Origin: Thermocoleostomius sinensis A174
GTDB lineage: Bacteria > Cyanobacteriota > Cyanobacteriia > Elainellales > Elainellaceae
Assembly (NCBI RefSeq): GCF_026802175.1
Contig: NZ_CP113797.1
Location: 4,937,026-5,001,025 of the forward strand
DNA: 64,000 nucleotides
Reading direction: 5' to 3'
The notes below the pieces were generated by a model. The model worked only from the letters and a program-made list of their open reading frames with translations, had not been told where the DNA came from and did no database searches. Positions 1 through 9,187 of the stretch are shown here, piece by piece (the stretch's first letter is position 1; the number at the start of each line of letters is the position of its first letter). The position numbers were made by a program, and so were the translations under genes.

Positions 1-84
1 TTTGACTTTGCAGAGACGACGAAAGAAGGATATCGTTTAAGTACAATTAAGTACGATGTCGAATGTATGATGTTGAAATCGCTC

Positions 85-786
85 TCAACGTCCAATTCCC
101 ATTGCCATTTGCAGCAGTCCTTTGAACAGGTGAATACCGTCTGTGTTGCCTAACATGGGGTCGGAGGCACGTTCTGGATGCGGCATCATCCCTAGGACAT
201 TACCGCGACGGTTACAAATGCCAGCAATGTTGTTCAGCGAACCATTGGGGTTGCTCTCAACGGTGCTCTCCCCCGTTAAGGTGCAGTAGCGAAATAACAC
301 TTGCCGATTGGCTTCCAGATCTTTCAAGGTTTGAGCATCGGCATAGTAGCAGCCTTCTCCGTGAGCGATCGGCAGCGTAATGATCTGCCCCGGTTGATAT
401 GCTTGTGTCCACGGCAAATCAGCACGCTCAACTTTTAACGGCACTCGATCGCAGACAAAATGCAAATCTCGATTGCGCATCAAGGCTCCCGGCAACAGTC
501 CGGCTTCGGTTAACACCTGGAACCCATTGCAGATGCCTAGTACAAACTTACCCTGTTCTGCATGTTTAATGGTGGCCTGCATAGCTGGCGAGAACCGGGC
601 AATGGCCCCGCAGCGCAAATAATCGCCGTAGCTGAAGCCACCGGGCACAATTACCACATCCAGATCAGACAGATCGCTGTCTTCATGCCAAACCATGCGA
701 GTAGGCTGTTGCAGCAAATCGCGAGTCACCATCGCCACATCGCGATCGCAATTCGATCCGGGAAAAACAATGACGCCAAATTTCAT
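85..786 (-). CDS. purQ: Phosphoribosylformylglycinamidine synthase, glutaminase subunit PurQ
   Basis: PurQ hydrolyses glutamine and passes ammonia to PurL for conversion of FGAR to FGAM in cytoplasmic purine synthesis. The 233-residue protein is a complete class I glutamine amidotransferase: [17 protein letters not shown] near residues 44-60, nucleophile Cys86 in GICNGFQ, and the PHPERA His/Glu pair near residue 203. The ATG start opens directly into the conserved [14 protein letters not shown]. It lies 107 bp behind purK on the same strand and may be co-transcribed with it. The small partner purS, often next to purQ, is not adjacent here, and purL is about 26 kb away. Confidence 0.97.
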   Translation of the reverse strand: MKFGVIVFPGSNCDRDVAMVTRDLLQQPTRMVWHEDSDLSDLDVVIVPGGFSYGDYLRCGAIARFSPAMQATIKHAEQGKFVLGICNGFQVLTEAGLLPGALMRNRDLHFVCDRVPLKVERADLPWTQAYQPGQIITLPIAHGEGCYYADAQTLKDLEANRQVLFRYCTLTGESTVESNPNGSLNNIAGICNRRGNVLGMMPHPERASDPMLGNTDGIHLFKGLLQMAMGIGR

Positions 787-893
787 CCTTCCTCTTTGTT
801 ACCCAACTGTACAGGACCTACGCCTTCAGAATACCGCACAGACCGAGCCGATGCGGATCAAACCACAGCAGCAATGGCTTAGCTGTACTAAGC

Positions 894-2051
894 TTAGCCA
901 TACCAAATCGACTCGATCGTCTCAGCTTGGTGTAAGGCGGCGGCTCGTCCTTGCCCTTCTGACAACAGCACCGTCACATGCCCTAGTTTACGGCCCGGTC
1001 GGGCGATCGATTTGCCATACCAATAAACATGCGCATTGGGCAATTGAGCTAGCTGCTGGCGTTTGTCAGCATAGTCGCTTTCAGCCGTTTCATAGCCCAG
1101 CAAATTGACCATCACGGCTCCGCTCCCCTGTAGAGACGGATCACCCAAGGGCAACTGACACACGGCCCGCAACTGTTGTTCAAACTGAGAAGTCACACAA
1201 GCATCGAGGCTATAATGTCCAGAGTTGTGGGTGCGGGGAGCCGTTTCGTTCACCAACACCTGTCCCGTGCGGCTGAGGAAGAATTCAATGCCCATGATGC
1301 CCACAAACTCTAGGCTGGCTAACAGTTTGTGGGCGATCGTTTGCACCTGTTCAACTACAGAAGCGTCTAAATCGCGTGTGACAATAACTCGCCGGCACAC
1401 TTGGTTTTCCTGCTGCGTTTCTACCACAGGATATACAGCCATCTCTCCAGACTGCGATCGGGCTGCCATAACGGCTAACTCGCGATCGAACGGCACAAAC
1501 TCTTCCAGCAGCCAGCGATTCGGCTCGAGACTGCTTTCCCCAATGCAACCTACATGGCATTGTGCTAGCACCTGTTGCAGATGAGGTTGGTCTTTTATGA
1601 TAAAAGTGCCCTGTCCGTCATAACCTAACCGCCGTGATTTCAGCACCACCGGAAACCCTAGTTGGGTCAGATCCGAGTGGGCTTCCAAGGCAACAAATTG
1701 AGGGGTGGGCAATCCCCGATCGCGCAAGTACGATCGCTGATGAAATTTATCTAGCAGTGGTGCAATAGAGTGGAGACGTGGATAGAAACAAACGCCTTGC
1801 TGTTCCAATTGTTGTAACGCTTCGAGGTCAATAAATTCGTTTTCAAAGGTGATGACTTCGCACAATCGGGCTAATTTGGCTGTAGCACTAGCATCGGCAA
1901 TTGGCGCAAAGATAGTATGGGTGGCGATCGACACCGCTGGATCAGTCGGACTTGGCGTTTGCACCACTAACTCCACATCCAGTTTTGAAGCGGCAGCCGC
2001 CATCATCCAAGCCAGTTGCCCCCCCCCAATAATCCCGACTGTTCTCACCAT
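894..2051 (-). CDS. purK: 5-(carboxyamino)imidazole ribonucleotide synthase PurK
   Basis: PurK is an ATP-grasp ligase that carboxylates AIR to N5-CAIR using ATP and bicarbonate. The N-terminal Rossmann-like motif GIIGGGQLAWM is followed by an ATP-grasp core (VVLKSRRLGYDGQGT, then EEFVPFDRELAV) and the metal-binding tail NETAPRTHNSGHYS. The reading frame opens 11 codons earlier at 2084, but the ATG at 2051 places the Rossmann strand at the extreme N-terminus, as in the family. That gives 385 residues, the usual length. It is upstream of purQ on the same strand. Confidence 0.95.
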   Translation of the reverse strand: MVRTVGIIGGGQLAWMMAAAASKLDVELVVQTPSPTDPAVSIATHTIFAPIADASATAKLARLCEVITFENEFIDLEALQQLEQQGVCFYPRLHSIAPLLDKFHQRSYLRDRGLPTPQFVALEAHSDLTQLGFPVVLKSRRLGYDGQGTFIIKDQPHLQQVLAQCHVGCIGESSLEPNRWLLEEFVPFDRELAVMAARSQSGEMAVYPVVETQQENQVCRRVIVTRDLDASVVEQVQTIAHKLLASLEFVGIMGIEFFLSRTGQVLVNETAPRTHNSGHYSLDACVTSQFEQQLRAVCQLPLGDPSLQGSGAVMVNLLGYETAESDYADKRQQLAQLPNAHVYWYGKSIARPGRKLGHVTVLLSEGQGRAAALHQAETIESIWYG

Positions 2052-2123
2052 GATTATTCCAGCACTTTGACTAAAACTAGACAAAACCTGTGGTTGCCAT
2101 CCACACGAATATACAGACGCGCT

Positions 2124-2615
2124 TTACCGACAGCCCAAGGACTCGCGTGTGGCAATCCCAGTTTTAGAATTGACGCCACTGGCTCGCTGACACAATTCTT
2201 TTACTTGTGCTCCATCCAGAATGGCATCGGTGAAGTCGGCCCCAGTGATATCCGTATTGTCAAACGTGGATTGCAGCAGAATTGTCTCGACCAACACGGC
2301 ATCACTCAAATCAGCCCCAGTTAGATCAGACTGATCAATCATGGCGTAGGTGAGATCGGCCCCGTGTAGATTCGCTTGCGTCATCGTTGAAGCGCTGAAT
2401 ACCGCTCCTCGCACATCTGAGTTAGAAAAATTTGTTAATTCCAGATTGGCGTTGGAGAACTCAGAGCCTTGCAATTCCTGGTTGGAAAAGTCTCGTCCTT
2501 TCAACTGAGCGTTGCTGTAAGACAAAGGCATCGTCCAATCTGCCCACGCCGGACCCCCCCAACTCAACCAACATAACAGAGTTAGCAAAAGTGCCGAGAA
2601 TCGTCGCCAAGTCAT
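2124..2615 (-). CDS. Secreted pentapeptide-repeat protein (lumen/periplasm type)
   Basis: A 163-residue protein with a Sec signal peptide (Arg-Arg, a Leu-rich core, AWA cleavage near residue 26). About 18 pentapeptide repeats of the A(D/N)LXX type follow, for example SNANLELTNFSN and GADLTYAMIDQSDLTGADL. Such repeats fold into a right-handed beta-helix. Short exported versions are typical of the cyanobacterial thylakoid lumen or periplasm, where their role is mostly unknown. The tail carries two Cys (CQRASG, LGCR) that could form a disulfide, inferred from position only. It is divergent from the large pentapeptide gene at 2751. Confidence 0.85.
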   Translation of the reverse strand: MTWRRFSALLLTLLCWLSWGGPAWADWTMPLSYSNAQLKGRDFSNQELQGSEFSNANLELTNFSNSDVRGAVFSASTMTQANLHGADLTYAMIDQSDLTGADLSDAVLVETILLQSTFDNTDITGADFTDAILDGAQVKELCQRASGVNSKTGIATRESLGCR

Positions 2616-2750
2616 AGCGGGAACCAGTAGCTTCAGACTTGATCTTATCGCGAGGAATGCGAGAGGAGCAGATTAGGAAGGACAAGGAACGAGGACAAAG
2701 GATAGTGGATAGTGGGAAACTATTGAACACCGATCGCCACAAGCAGTACA

Positions 2751-5021
2751 GTGAAAGGACTAGAGTCAATTACCAACATCACTGGTATTTCAACTAATTT
2801 GCATAGTTCGATCACCGATTTTTCCACTAGCTGCCTGACTCGACTTAAGCTGCAACTGAGCTATGGCTGTAAGCAATGTTTGCAACCAATAGCCCTGATT
2901 CTGCTGCTGTTAGTGGCAATTGGAATGCTGACTCCTGCGGCTGAGGCGGCTGTGCCAGTCGATCGCACTCCCCTAACGCTAGAACAATTGCAGCAACGGT
3001 TGAAGTCGCCTACAGCCAGTGAAGGAGTACAAACGTTAGATTTTCGCCGCTTCATTATTGATTTGCGTCCAGAGAATGCCGCCTTTCGCGATCAGTTTTA
3101 TCGACAAGTTCGATCGCAGCTTCAACGATCCTCTACCCCCCTAGGGTTGGATTTCAGTTATTCCCTCATTCAAGGGGACTTAGACCTCAGCGAATTGGGA
3201 ATTCGCGTGCCGCTGTATGGACAAACCACATTACCCATGTTCACGGAAACGGAACAGGCTCAACTGCAACGCGATCGACGGCGACTGTCCCAACTCAGCC
3301 AACTGTCACGATCGTTGCTGGCCCAAACTCCGGTAACACCGTTGCAAATTACGGTTCTGCGCGGAAACTTGGCACTATTGCAAACTCGCTTCGAGGGGCT
3401 TGCTCAGTTCACCAATACGTTTTTCCTTGGACGGGTGGAAGCCGATGGAGCCGTATTTACCCAAGATACCGATTGGTCAGAAGCTCGCTTTGGACAAGCA
3501 GCTAGCTTCACCGGAGCCGTGTTTCAGCGAGAGGCTCGTTTTCGTAGCACCATTTTTTTCAATCGAGGGCGCTTTAATCAAAGTCAATTTCGGGGTAGTA
3601 CCAATTTCCAAAGCAGTGAATTTGCTGGAGCAGCCAGTTTTCATCAAGCTGTGTTCCAGTTTGCTAACTTCAGCCGGATTCAGTGGCACGAGATTGCGGA
3701 TTTGGCCCAAACCCGCTGGCAAGACACGGTGCTGTTCGATCGCAGCAAATTCGCTAAGTCTCTCTTTTTGACTGAAACGGTGTTTGAAAAACTCGCCAGT
3801 TTTCGCCAAGCACAGTTCAACGAGTCGGTGAATTTGCGCGGTGCCAGTATCTTAGCCCAAGCCGATTTTGCAGATGCGGCCTTTGCTGCGAATGCATACC
3901 TCAACATTCCTAATTTGCAATTTGATCCGAAACAAGCCACCCTTTTAGGTGATCCGGGACAACTGGGACGGGTGCTGTCAGTACCCACCCTACAAGGCAA
4001 CGAAACCCTATTGCGCAAGCTGGTACAAAATTTTCGCCAACTACAACAAATTCCCGATGCGAATCAAATTGAGTACACCAAAGAAAAGTTACGACTACGG
4101 GCCCTGCGGCAACGCTTGGTGGGAACGGATTTGAATACGGCCACCCCTAGCCAACTGCAAGCGATCGGGTTTTCGACCGAACAAATCACCGCTATTGTGC
4201 AAGCCCGGAATCAGCAACCCTTCCGCAGCTTGAATGATCTACTGAAACTGGACACGATCGATTTAGCCACCTATGTCAAAGTGCGCGATCGAGCAGTGGC
4301 AGGAACGGCCCTTTCGCCTGTGAATTGGCTATTGGTGGGGCTGCGTTGGTTAGGATTGGACTTGCTGCTATTGCTCACGCGCTATGGCACAAGCTTCTGG
4401 CTGGTTTTTGGCGTTGGCATGGTGGCGTTGGCTTTTTTCAGTGTTGTCTTCTGGCTGGCCGATCGCCTGCGTCGTCTGCACCCAAAACCAATTGTTCCCA
4501 CCTTGGAGGAAACCATTTGGATGCTGAGTGGCTCTAGTCTGCTGAGCTTGACCGGATTGTCGGCTATCTTCCGCACCGCTGAGCAGCCCTGGTTGACGAT
4601 CGCCAGCCTCAGCCTTTTGATTGTACCCATGCCTGTGACGTTATTGGGGCTAATGTATTGGCGTGGCCGTTATCACGATCTGCTGACTACTAGCTATTTT
4701 GTTGAAGACGGCACCTTACGCCAGTTACGCTTCTTGATTGGTCGATTACCGATTATTCCCAGCTATCCCCTATTTCGAGAGCGTTATTCCTACATTCTCT
4801 GGAATCGGCGCTGGAGTTGGCTCAATTACTTTGACTTTAGCCTCAACAACCTGTTGAGATTTGGCTTTAATGATATTCGGCTGCGTGACGAACATATGCC
4901 CGGACTAATGACAACCCTGGCTTGGTATCAGTGGAGCCTCGGCATCATGTACTTTGCCCTTTTGCTATGGACGCTCTCCCGTACTATTCCAGGGTTGAAC
5001 CTACTAATTTATTTTAAGTAA
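2751..5021 (+). CDS. Membrane protein with pentapeptide repeats, helix-hairpin-helix domain and C-terminal membrane segments
   Basis: A 756-residue fusion starting at GTG. Residues about 40-67 are a hydrophobic signal or anchor ending AAEAA. Residues about 200-385 contain Phe-centred pentapeptide-like repeats (FTGAVFQREARF, FRGSTNFQSSEF, FANFS). A ComEA-like helix-hairpin-helix follows near 455-510 (TDLNTATPSQLQAIGF, then RSLNDLLKLDTI). The last 230 residues hold four to five hydrophobic segments (for example LDLLLLLTRYG and LTIASLSLLIVPMPV). The HHH fold normally binds DNA or scaffolds proteins. Beside a pentapeptide beta-helix in an apparently extracytoplasmic region its role is not obvious. 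Function unknown. It is divergent from the smaller pentapeptide gene, with 135 bp between them. Confidence 0.8.
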   Translation: MKGLESITNITGISTNLHSSITDFSTSCLTRLKLQLSYGCKQCLQPIALILLLLVAIGMLTPAAEAAVPVDRTPLTLEQLQQRLKSPTASEGVQTLDFRRFIIDLRPENAAFRDQFYRQVRSQLQRSSTPLGLDFSYSLIQGDLDLSELGIRVPLYGQTTLPMFTETEQAQLQRDRRRLSQLSQLSRSLLAQTPVTPLQITVLRGNLALLQTRFEGLAQFTNTFFLGRVEADGAVFTQDTDWSEARFGQAASFTGAVFQREARFRSTIFFNRGRFNQSQFRGSTNFQSSEFAGAASFHQAVFQFANFSRIQWHEIADLAQTRWQDTVLFDRSKFAKSLFLTETVFEKLASFRQAQFNESVNLRGASILAQADFADAAFAANAYLNIPNLQFDPKQATLLGDPGQLGRVLSVPTLQGNETLLRKLVQNFRQLQQIPDANQIEYTKEKLRLRALRQRLVGTDLNTATPSQLQAIGFSTEQITAIVQARNQQPFRSLNDLLKLDTIDLATYVKVRDRAVAGTALSPVNWLLVGLRWLGLDLLLLLTRYGTSFWLVFGVGMVALAFFSVVFWLADRLRRLHPKPIVPTLEETIWMLSGSSLLSLTGLSAIFRTAEQPWLTIASLSLLIVPMPVTLLGLMYWRGRYHDLLTTSYFVEDGTLRQLRFLIGRLPIIPSYPLFRERYSYILWNRRWSWLNYFDFSLNNLLRFGFNDIRLRDEHMPGLMTTLAWYQWSLGIMYFALLLWTLSRTIPGLNLLIYFK

Positions 5022-5081
5022 GACTTATTTTAAGTAAGGCCAATTCTCTATGAGGTTGCACAGTGTACTAACCCCTCCCAA

Positions 5082-5102
5082 CCTCCCCTTAACAAGGGGA
5101 GG
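5082..5102. terminator. Inverted repeat between convergent genes
   Basis: A perfect 7-bp stem (CCTCCCC / GGGGAGG) with a 7-nt loop TTAACAA lies between the convergent genes ending at 5021 and 5168. No long T tract follows. It could be a bidirectional terminator or one copy of the small CCTCCCC-TTAACAA-GGGGAGG palindromes scattered in cyanobacterial genomes. A related sequence is present near 58760. Confidence 0.45.
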
Positions 5103-5167
5103 AGAAGGCAGTAAGGTGGATTCTATGCAGCATCCGCTTGTCGTATGTAAGGAATACGCGGCAAGTA

Positions 5168-6106
5168 TCATTTCAAGCTACTGCGCCAAATCGCGGCAAG
5201 CTGAGGTTCAAGCTGATGTTGCCAAGGCTTGATGTTGAACTTGCGACTAATATATTCCCCAATAAACAGCCAAAATCCTAACTGGTGTAATCGGTGATTT
5301 AAGCAGCCTACCTTATCTTCTATCTTCAACCACAGTTGTTCAGGGAGTGAAGGATAGGAGATTGGCTGTCCGCTGAGTTCATATCCGCGCTGAGGTAAGA
5401 GTGCTCCTACCCTCGCTTCGACTAATTCTATTTCACGCGGCTGTAACTTTCTGCGCCACTGGTGAATCAGGTTTGGATTGGGTTTGGAGTAGGTCGTCGT
5501 TGTCGGATAATCCAACATCCGAGAGTCATAGTCTACTCCAGCAAATTGACAAACTCGCTTCAATACGGATTCTGATGAGCTAATTAAGTCTTCGTATTTG
5601 ACTTCAATGATGCGATCGCTTGAAATTTTGGACTGCATGTGGTTCCACATCTCTTCAGCTTCAATCCAGAAGCGGACTCCATGCCAGACATTTCCAGCCC
5701 AGCCCATACCAATCACCGATTTAGCCACATCTCTGGGATCACGAACAATATGAATATAACGAGCATTGGGCCAAATGCGCTGAAGCTGATCAAAATTGCG
5801 ATGCACCACCGCCACCACCTGACAAACATTTTTGCGCTGACGAACTTGTTCTAAAAAGGAGTTGGCAAGTTCTGGATAGGAAAGCAAGGGATCAATTTCA
5901 AACCCATGCTCTTGGAAGATCCAGTTTGAGCGCAATCGGTGATGAAAGGCAGCTAGATCAGGCCAGCCATCACAACCAACCAGCGAATCAACAATATACT
6001 CAAACTCCGAACAGACTGAAATATCGGGATGCTGATCGAGCATCAGACGGAACACGGTAGTGCCAGAACGTTCGGCACCCACTAAAAAAATTGGGCTGAA
6101 CTCCAT
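5168..6106 (-). CDS. Sulfotransferase-family protein
   Basis: A 312-residue PAPS-dependent sulfotransferase-like protein. The 5'-phosphosulfate loop is at residues 9-17 (GAERSGTTV). The 3'-phosphate element is HIVRDPRDVAKSV near residue 130. A conserved VKYEDL follows near 200. The family transfers sulfate to carbohydrates or small molecules. The acceptor here cannot be read from sequence. ATG at 6106 leads straight into the first beta strand. It resembles the other sulfotransferase at 17965 in architecture but is clearly divergent from it. No glycosyltransferase or polysaccharide gene is next to it. Confidence 0.85.
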   Translation of the reverse strand: MEFSPIFLVGAERSGTTVFRLMLDQHPDISVCSEFEYIVDSLVGCDGWPDLAAFHHRLRSNWIFQEHGFEIDPLLSYPELANSFLEQVRQRKNVCQVVAVVHRNFDQLQRIWPNARYIHIVRDPRDVAKSVIGMGWAGNVWHGVRFWIEAEEMWNHMQSKISSDRIIEVKYEDLISSSESVLKRVCQFAGVDYDSRMLDYPTTTTYSKPNPNLIHQWRRKLQPREIELVEARVGALLPQRGYELSGQPISYPSLPEQLWLKIEDKVGCLNHRLHQLGFWLFIGEYISRKFNIKPWQHQLEPQLAAIWRSSLK

Positions 6107-6350
6107 GGGAACCCTGGTAATTTACTAGTGAATATACAGACACAGGTAATTTTTTACCTACGTCTAGGGGCATGACTATAGATAACTGCAACACAGTCTA
6201 CTTTACTTTTTTGAAAGGGTAAAGAACTACTTGCCATTGTTAAAGAGTTCATGAATTTCATAGGTGCGTAGTGACTTTTTTAACCAATTTGCGTGATCAG
6301 ACGATCGGAAATTGCCCTGTTTCGATAGAATATGAAGGCGTAGAATTCGT

Positions 6351-6944
6351 TTACTGCTTCATCGCCTCCAATAGCGCAGAAAGGGCTTTGTCTTCTAAAG
6401 GGTTGACTTGGCGATCGAGTAGCGCAATTCCCACCGCTTTTGATAACGCCAAAGCCGCTACATCCGCATCCAAATTCTCGGTGAGTTGATCGAGAGCCTG
6501 CGGCACTTTCAAAGCAGACTTAATGCCCAGCAACATCTCCTCACTAAACCCTAATGATGCAAGCTGCGGTTGCAAAGCGTCCCACTCCACAGGTCGATTG
6601 GGATCACCTACTTGAATGACATAGGCTAACAAACGCTGCAACTTCAGTTCTTGTTTCGCCGTCAGCGCAGAGATGGCTTGGGCCGTTTCGGCATTGGTTT
6701 TCGGTTGATCCAGGTTTTTTAAAATCTGTTCCCAATCTCGATCGTCACAGGCTTCGGGCTTGCCCACTGTCAAGGAGACGCAAATCTGATTTGATTGAGT
6801 ATTAAGCTCTGTCACTTCAGCTTTGACGCCTAAAAAGCTTAACCATTGGGCAATTGTAGCAACCAAGGTCGATCGTGTGGCTTGGGTGTTGGCCAATAAT
6901 CGAAGTTGGGTGCGAACCATGGGACGCACAATTTGTGAAAGCAT
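6351..6944 (-). CDS. Conserved-looking hypothetical protein, helical
   Basis: A 197-residue soluble, mostly helical protein that I do not recognise. Residues 1-60 form an amphipathic beginning (VRTQLRLLANTQATRSTL). Acidic, Leu/Ala-rich helices follow (TAKQELKLQRLLAYVI, LTENLDADVAALALSKAVG). The C-terminal ~90 residues recall TerB-like all-helical domains in composition only, which I would not use to name it. There is no signal peptide or membrane segment. Codon use and HIP1 content match the neighbours. It is divergent from pilB with 138 bp between the likely starts. Confidence 0.65.
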   Translation of the reverse strand: MLSQIVRPMVRTQLRLLANTQATRSTLVATIAQWLSFLGVKAEVTELNTQSNQICVSLTVGKPEACDDRDWEQILKNLDQPKTNAETAQAISALTAKQELKLQRLLAYVIQVGDPNRPVEWDALQPQLASLGFSEEMLLGIKSALKVPQALDQLTENLDADVAALALSKAVGIALLDRQVNPLEDKALSALLEAMKQ

Positions 6945-7082
6945 AGCAGTGTTCCAGCCAAGACATTACCTTACACCATAGAATATCAAGCCAATTCCAA
7001 ACGGTAATCCCTTAACTTTAGGGGAAATCGTGGGCACACTCTATCTGTACGAGAATCTGTGCAAACCCCGTCTGCATCAACT

Positions 7083-9080
7083 ATGGCTAACTCCTCGTCG
7101 CCACGGCGTGCCCTGGTCGTTCAACAAAATTTTTCCCCTTTCAGCAATAAGCTCGTTAAATCCGGTTTTGTTAGCGGTGAACAGATGCAGCAAGCGCTGA
7201 TTGAAAGCCGCAAAACAGGACGCCCGCTGACTGATATTCTGGCAATGATGACTGGGCAGCAGCTTCCGCTAGATCTATTGCGCCAGTACAAGAAGCAGCA
7301 ACTGTTTGAGCTAAAGATTCTCTACGGCGTCGAATCGCTCGATCCCGAAATTAGTCAAGTTAATTCAGCACAGATGCATTTGCTGATTGAAACGCTGTTT
7401 CCGATCGACCTGTGCCGTCGCTATCGTCTCATTCCCCTGTCTCGCAGCGAAACTGAACCGCCATTTGTGTTAGTGGCAATGGTTGATCCAGATGATCTAT
7501 CCGCCCAGGACGATCTCAACCGCATTCTCCGACCGCAGGGGTTAGGGCTGCAACGACTGGTGATTACGGCTGAGGACTATCAGCGCATTATTTCTCAGTA
7601 CCTTGACGAACAGGTTGAAAAACAGAAGCAGCTTGAGTTCCAAGCCAAAGTTGATGTTAAAAGCGATATTGAAAACCTAGACTATCTCGATCTAGAAGAT
7701 ACAGTCGATGACGCCGATGCTAATCTGGATGCCGCGCTCCAAGATCCGGAAGCCGCTCCGATCGTCGCCCTAGCCAACAAAATTCTGGCCAAAGCCCTTC
7801 AAGAAGGGATTTCAGATATTCACATTGAGCCGCAAGAAGAACATTTACGCATTCGCTTTCGTAAAGACGGCGTGCTGCGGTTGGGGTTTGAACTGCTGCC
7901 TAAAAAAATCATTCCAGCTTTAACTGCACGCTTCAAAATCATGGCAAATCTGGACATTGCCGAGCGACGGATGCCCCAAGATGGGCGAATTCGGCGGCTG
8001 TTTGATAATCGTAAGGTAGACTTTCGGGTGAACACTTTACCCAGCCGTTATGGTGAGAAGGTGGTTCTACGCATTCTAGACAACTCTGCGACGCAACTGG
8101 GACTCAACAAGCTAATCACCGATCCTGAAACCTTACAGATTGTGCAAGACATGGTGGCACGTCCCTTTGGACTGATCCTAGTAACAGGGCCCACTGGGTC
8201 AGGGAAAACCACCACGCTGTATTCCGCCCTAGCCGAGCGTAACGACCCTGGCGTCAATATCAGTACCGCCGAAGATCCGATCGAATACACGCTCCCCGGC
8301 TTAACGCAGGTGCAGGTTATTCGGGAAAAAGGCATGGACTTTGCTTCAATTCTGCGAGCTTTCTTACGGCAAGACCCGGATGTGATTCTGGTGGGTGAAA
8401 CACGAGACAAAGAAACCGCCAAAACGGCGATCGAAGCGGCTTTGACGGGACACTTAGTTTTAACCACACTGCACACCAATGATGCGGCTAGTGCGATCGC
8501 CCGACTCGATGAAATGGGCATTGAAACCTTCATGGTCTCCAGTTCACTGTTGGGAGTTCTGGCTCAGCGACTCGTGCGACGGGTCTGCCCCGATTGCCGC
8601 ATTCCGTTTACTCCCACCTCGGATGAACTGGCCCGCTTTGGTTTGTCAAGTTCTAAAGAAATTGATGTCGTGTTTTACAAAGCCAATAGCCTCAGCCCCG
8701 ATGAAGTGGCTCAGGCAGGAGGAAATGTCTGTCCAACCTGCAAAGGCGTTGGATACAAAGGACGTTGCGGTGTATACGAAGTTATGCGCATCACTGAACG
8801 GCTGCAAACCCTGATTACTGAAGGTGCACCCACTGAACGCATTAAAGAAGTCGCTGTGGAAGAAGGCATGAAAACCTTGCTGGCCTATAGCCTCAATTTA
8901 GTTCGGCAAGGTTCCACCACCCTAGAAGAAGTTGAGCGCGTCACTCTGACCGATTCCGGTGTCGAGTCCGAGCTAAAGGCCAAGCGTAAAACCTCACTGA
9001 CCTGCCGCTGCTGTGGAGCCGGACTCAAACAAGAGTGGCTAGATTGTCCTTACTGCACCACACCTCGATTTCAGGACTAA
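7083..9080 (+). CDS. pilB: Type IV pilus assembly ATPase PilB
   Basis: PilB powers pilus extension as a cytoplasmic GspE/PulE-type hexamer. From the first in-frame start (GTG 7059) the order is: N-terminal GspE-II/MshEN-like domain (about 25-190), Walker A GPTGSGKTT (about 378-386), Asp and Walker B box DPDVILVGETRD (about 438-449), and a zinc tetracysteine (CPDC near 510, CPTCKGVGYKGRCG near 560). A further Cys-rich tail, CRCCGAGL...CPYC, closes the protein. I prefer ATG 7083 (666 aa), because MANSSSPRR leads into the conserved FSPFSNKLVKSGFV; GTG 7059 cannot be excluded. It is the first gene of pilB-pilT-pilC. Confidence 0.95.
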   Translation: MANSSSPRRALVVQQNFSPFSNKLVKSGFVSGEQMQQALIESRKTGRPLTDILAMMTGQQLPLDLLRQYKKQQLFELKILYGVESLDPEISQVNSAQMHLLIETLFPIDLCRRYRLIPLSRSETEPPFVLVAMVDPDDLSAQDDLNRILRPQGLGLQRLVITAEDYQRIISQYLDEQVEKQKQLEFQAKVDVKSDIENLDYLDLEDTVDDADANLDAALQDPEAAPIVALANKILAKALQEGISDIHIEPQEEHLRIRFRKDGVLRLGFELLPKKIIPALTARFKIMANLDIAERRMPQDGRIRRLFDNRKVDFRVNTLPSRYGEKVVLRILDNSATQLGLNKLITDPETLQIVQDMVARPFGLILVTGPTGSGKTTTLYSALAERNDPGVNISTAEDPIEYTLPGLTQVQVIREKGMDFASILRAFLRQDPDVILVGETRDKETAKTAIEAALTGHLVLTTLHTNDAASAIARLDEMGIETFMVSSSLLGVLAQRLVRRVCPDCRIPFTPTSDELARFGLSSSKEIDVVFYKANSLSPDEVAQAGGNVCPTCKGVGYKGRCGVYEVMRITERLQTLITEGAPTERIKEVAVEEGMKTLLAYSLNLVRQGSTTLEEVERVTLTDSGVESELKAKRKTSLTCRCCGAGLKQEWLDCPYCTTPRFQD

Positions 9081-9187
9081 CGATCTAACAAATTGCTGAG
9101 TCAGGTTTCCATTCATCTTTCATTCTTTCGCCTTTCACCCCAACCCCTAACCCCGACTTCCCTAATTTCACCTAGAGGAAATGCACT

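Noticed and set aside
8048-8533. 161-codon minus-strand ORF inside pilB
   Set aside because: Shadow of the strongly conserved pilB frame; no start context or domain.
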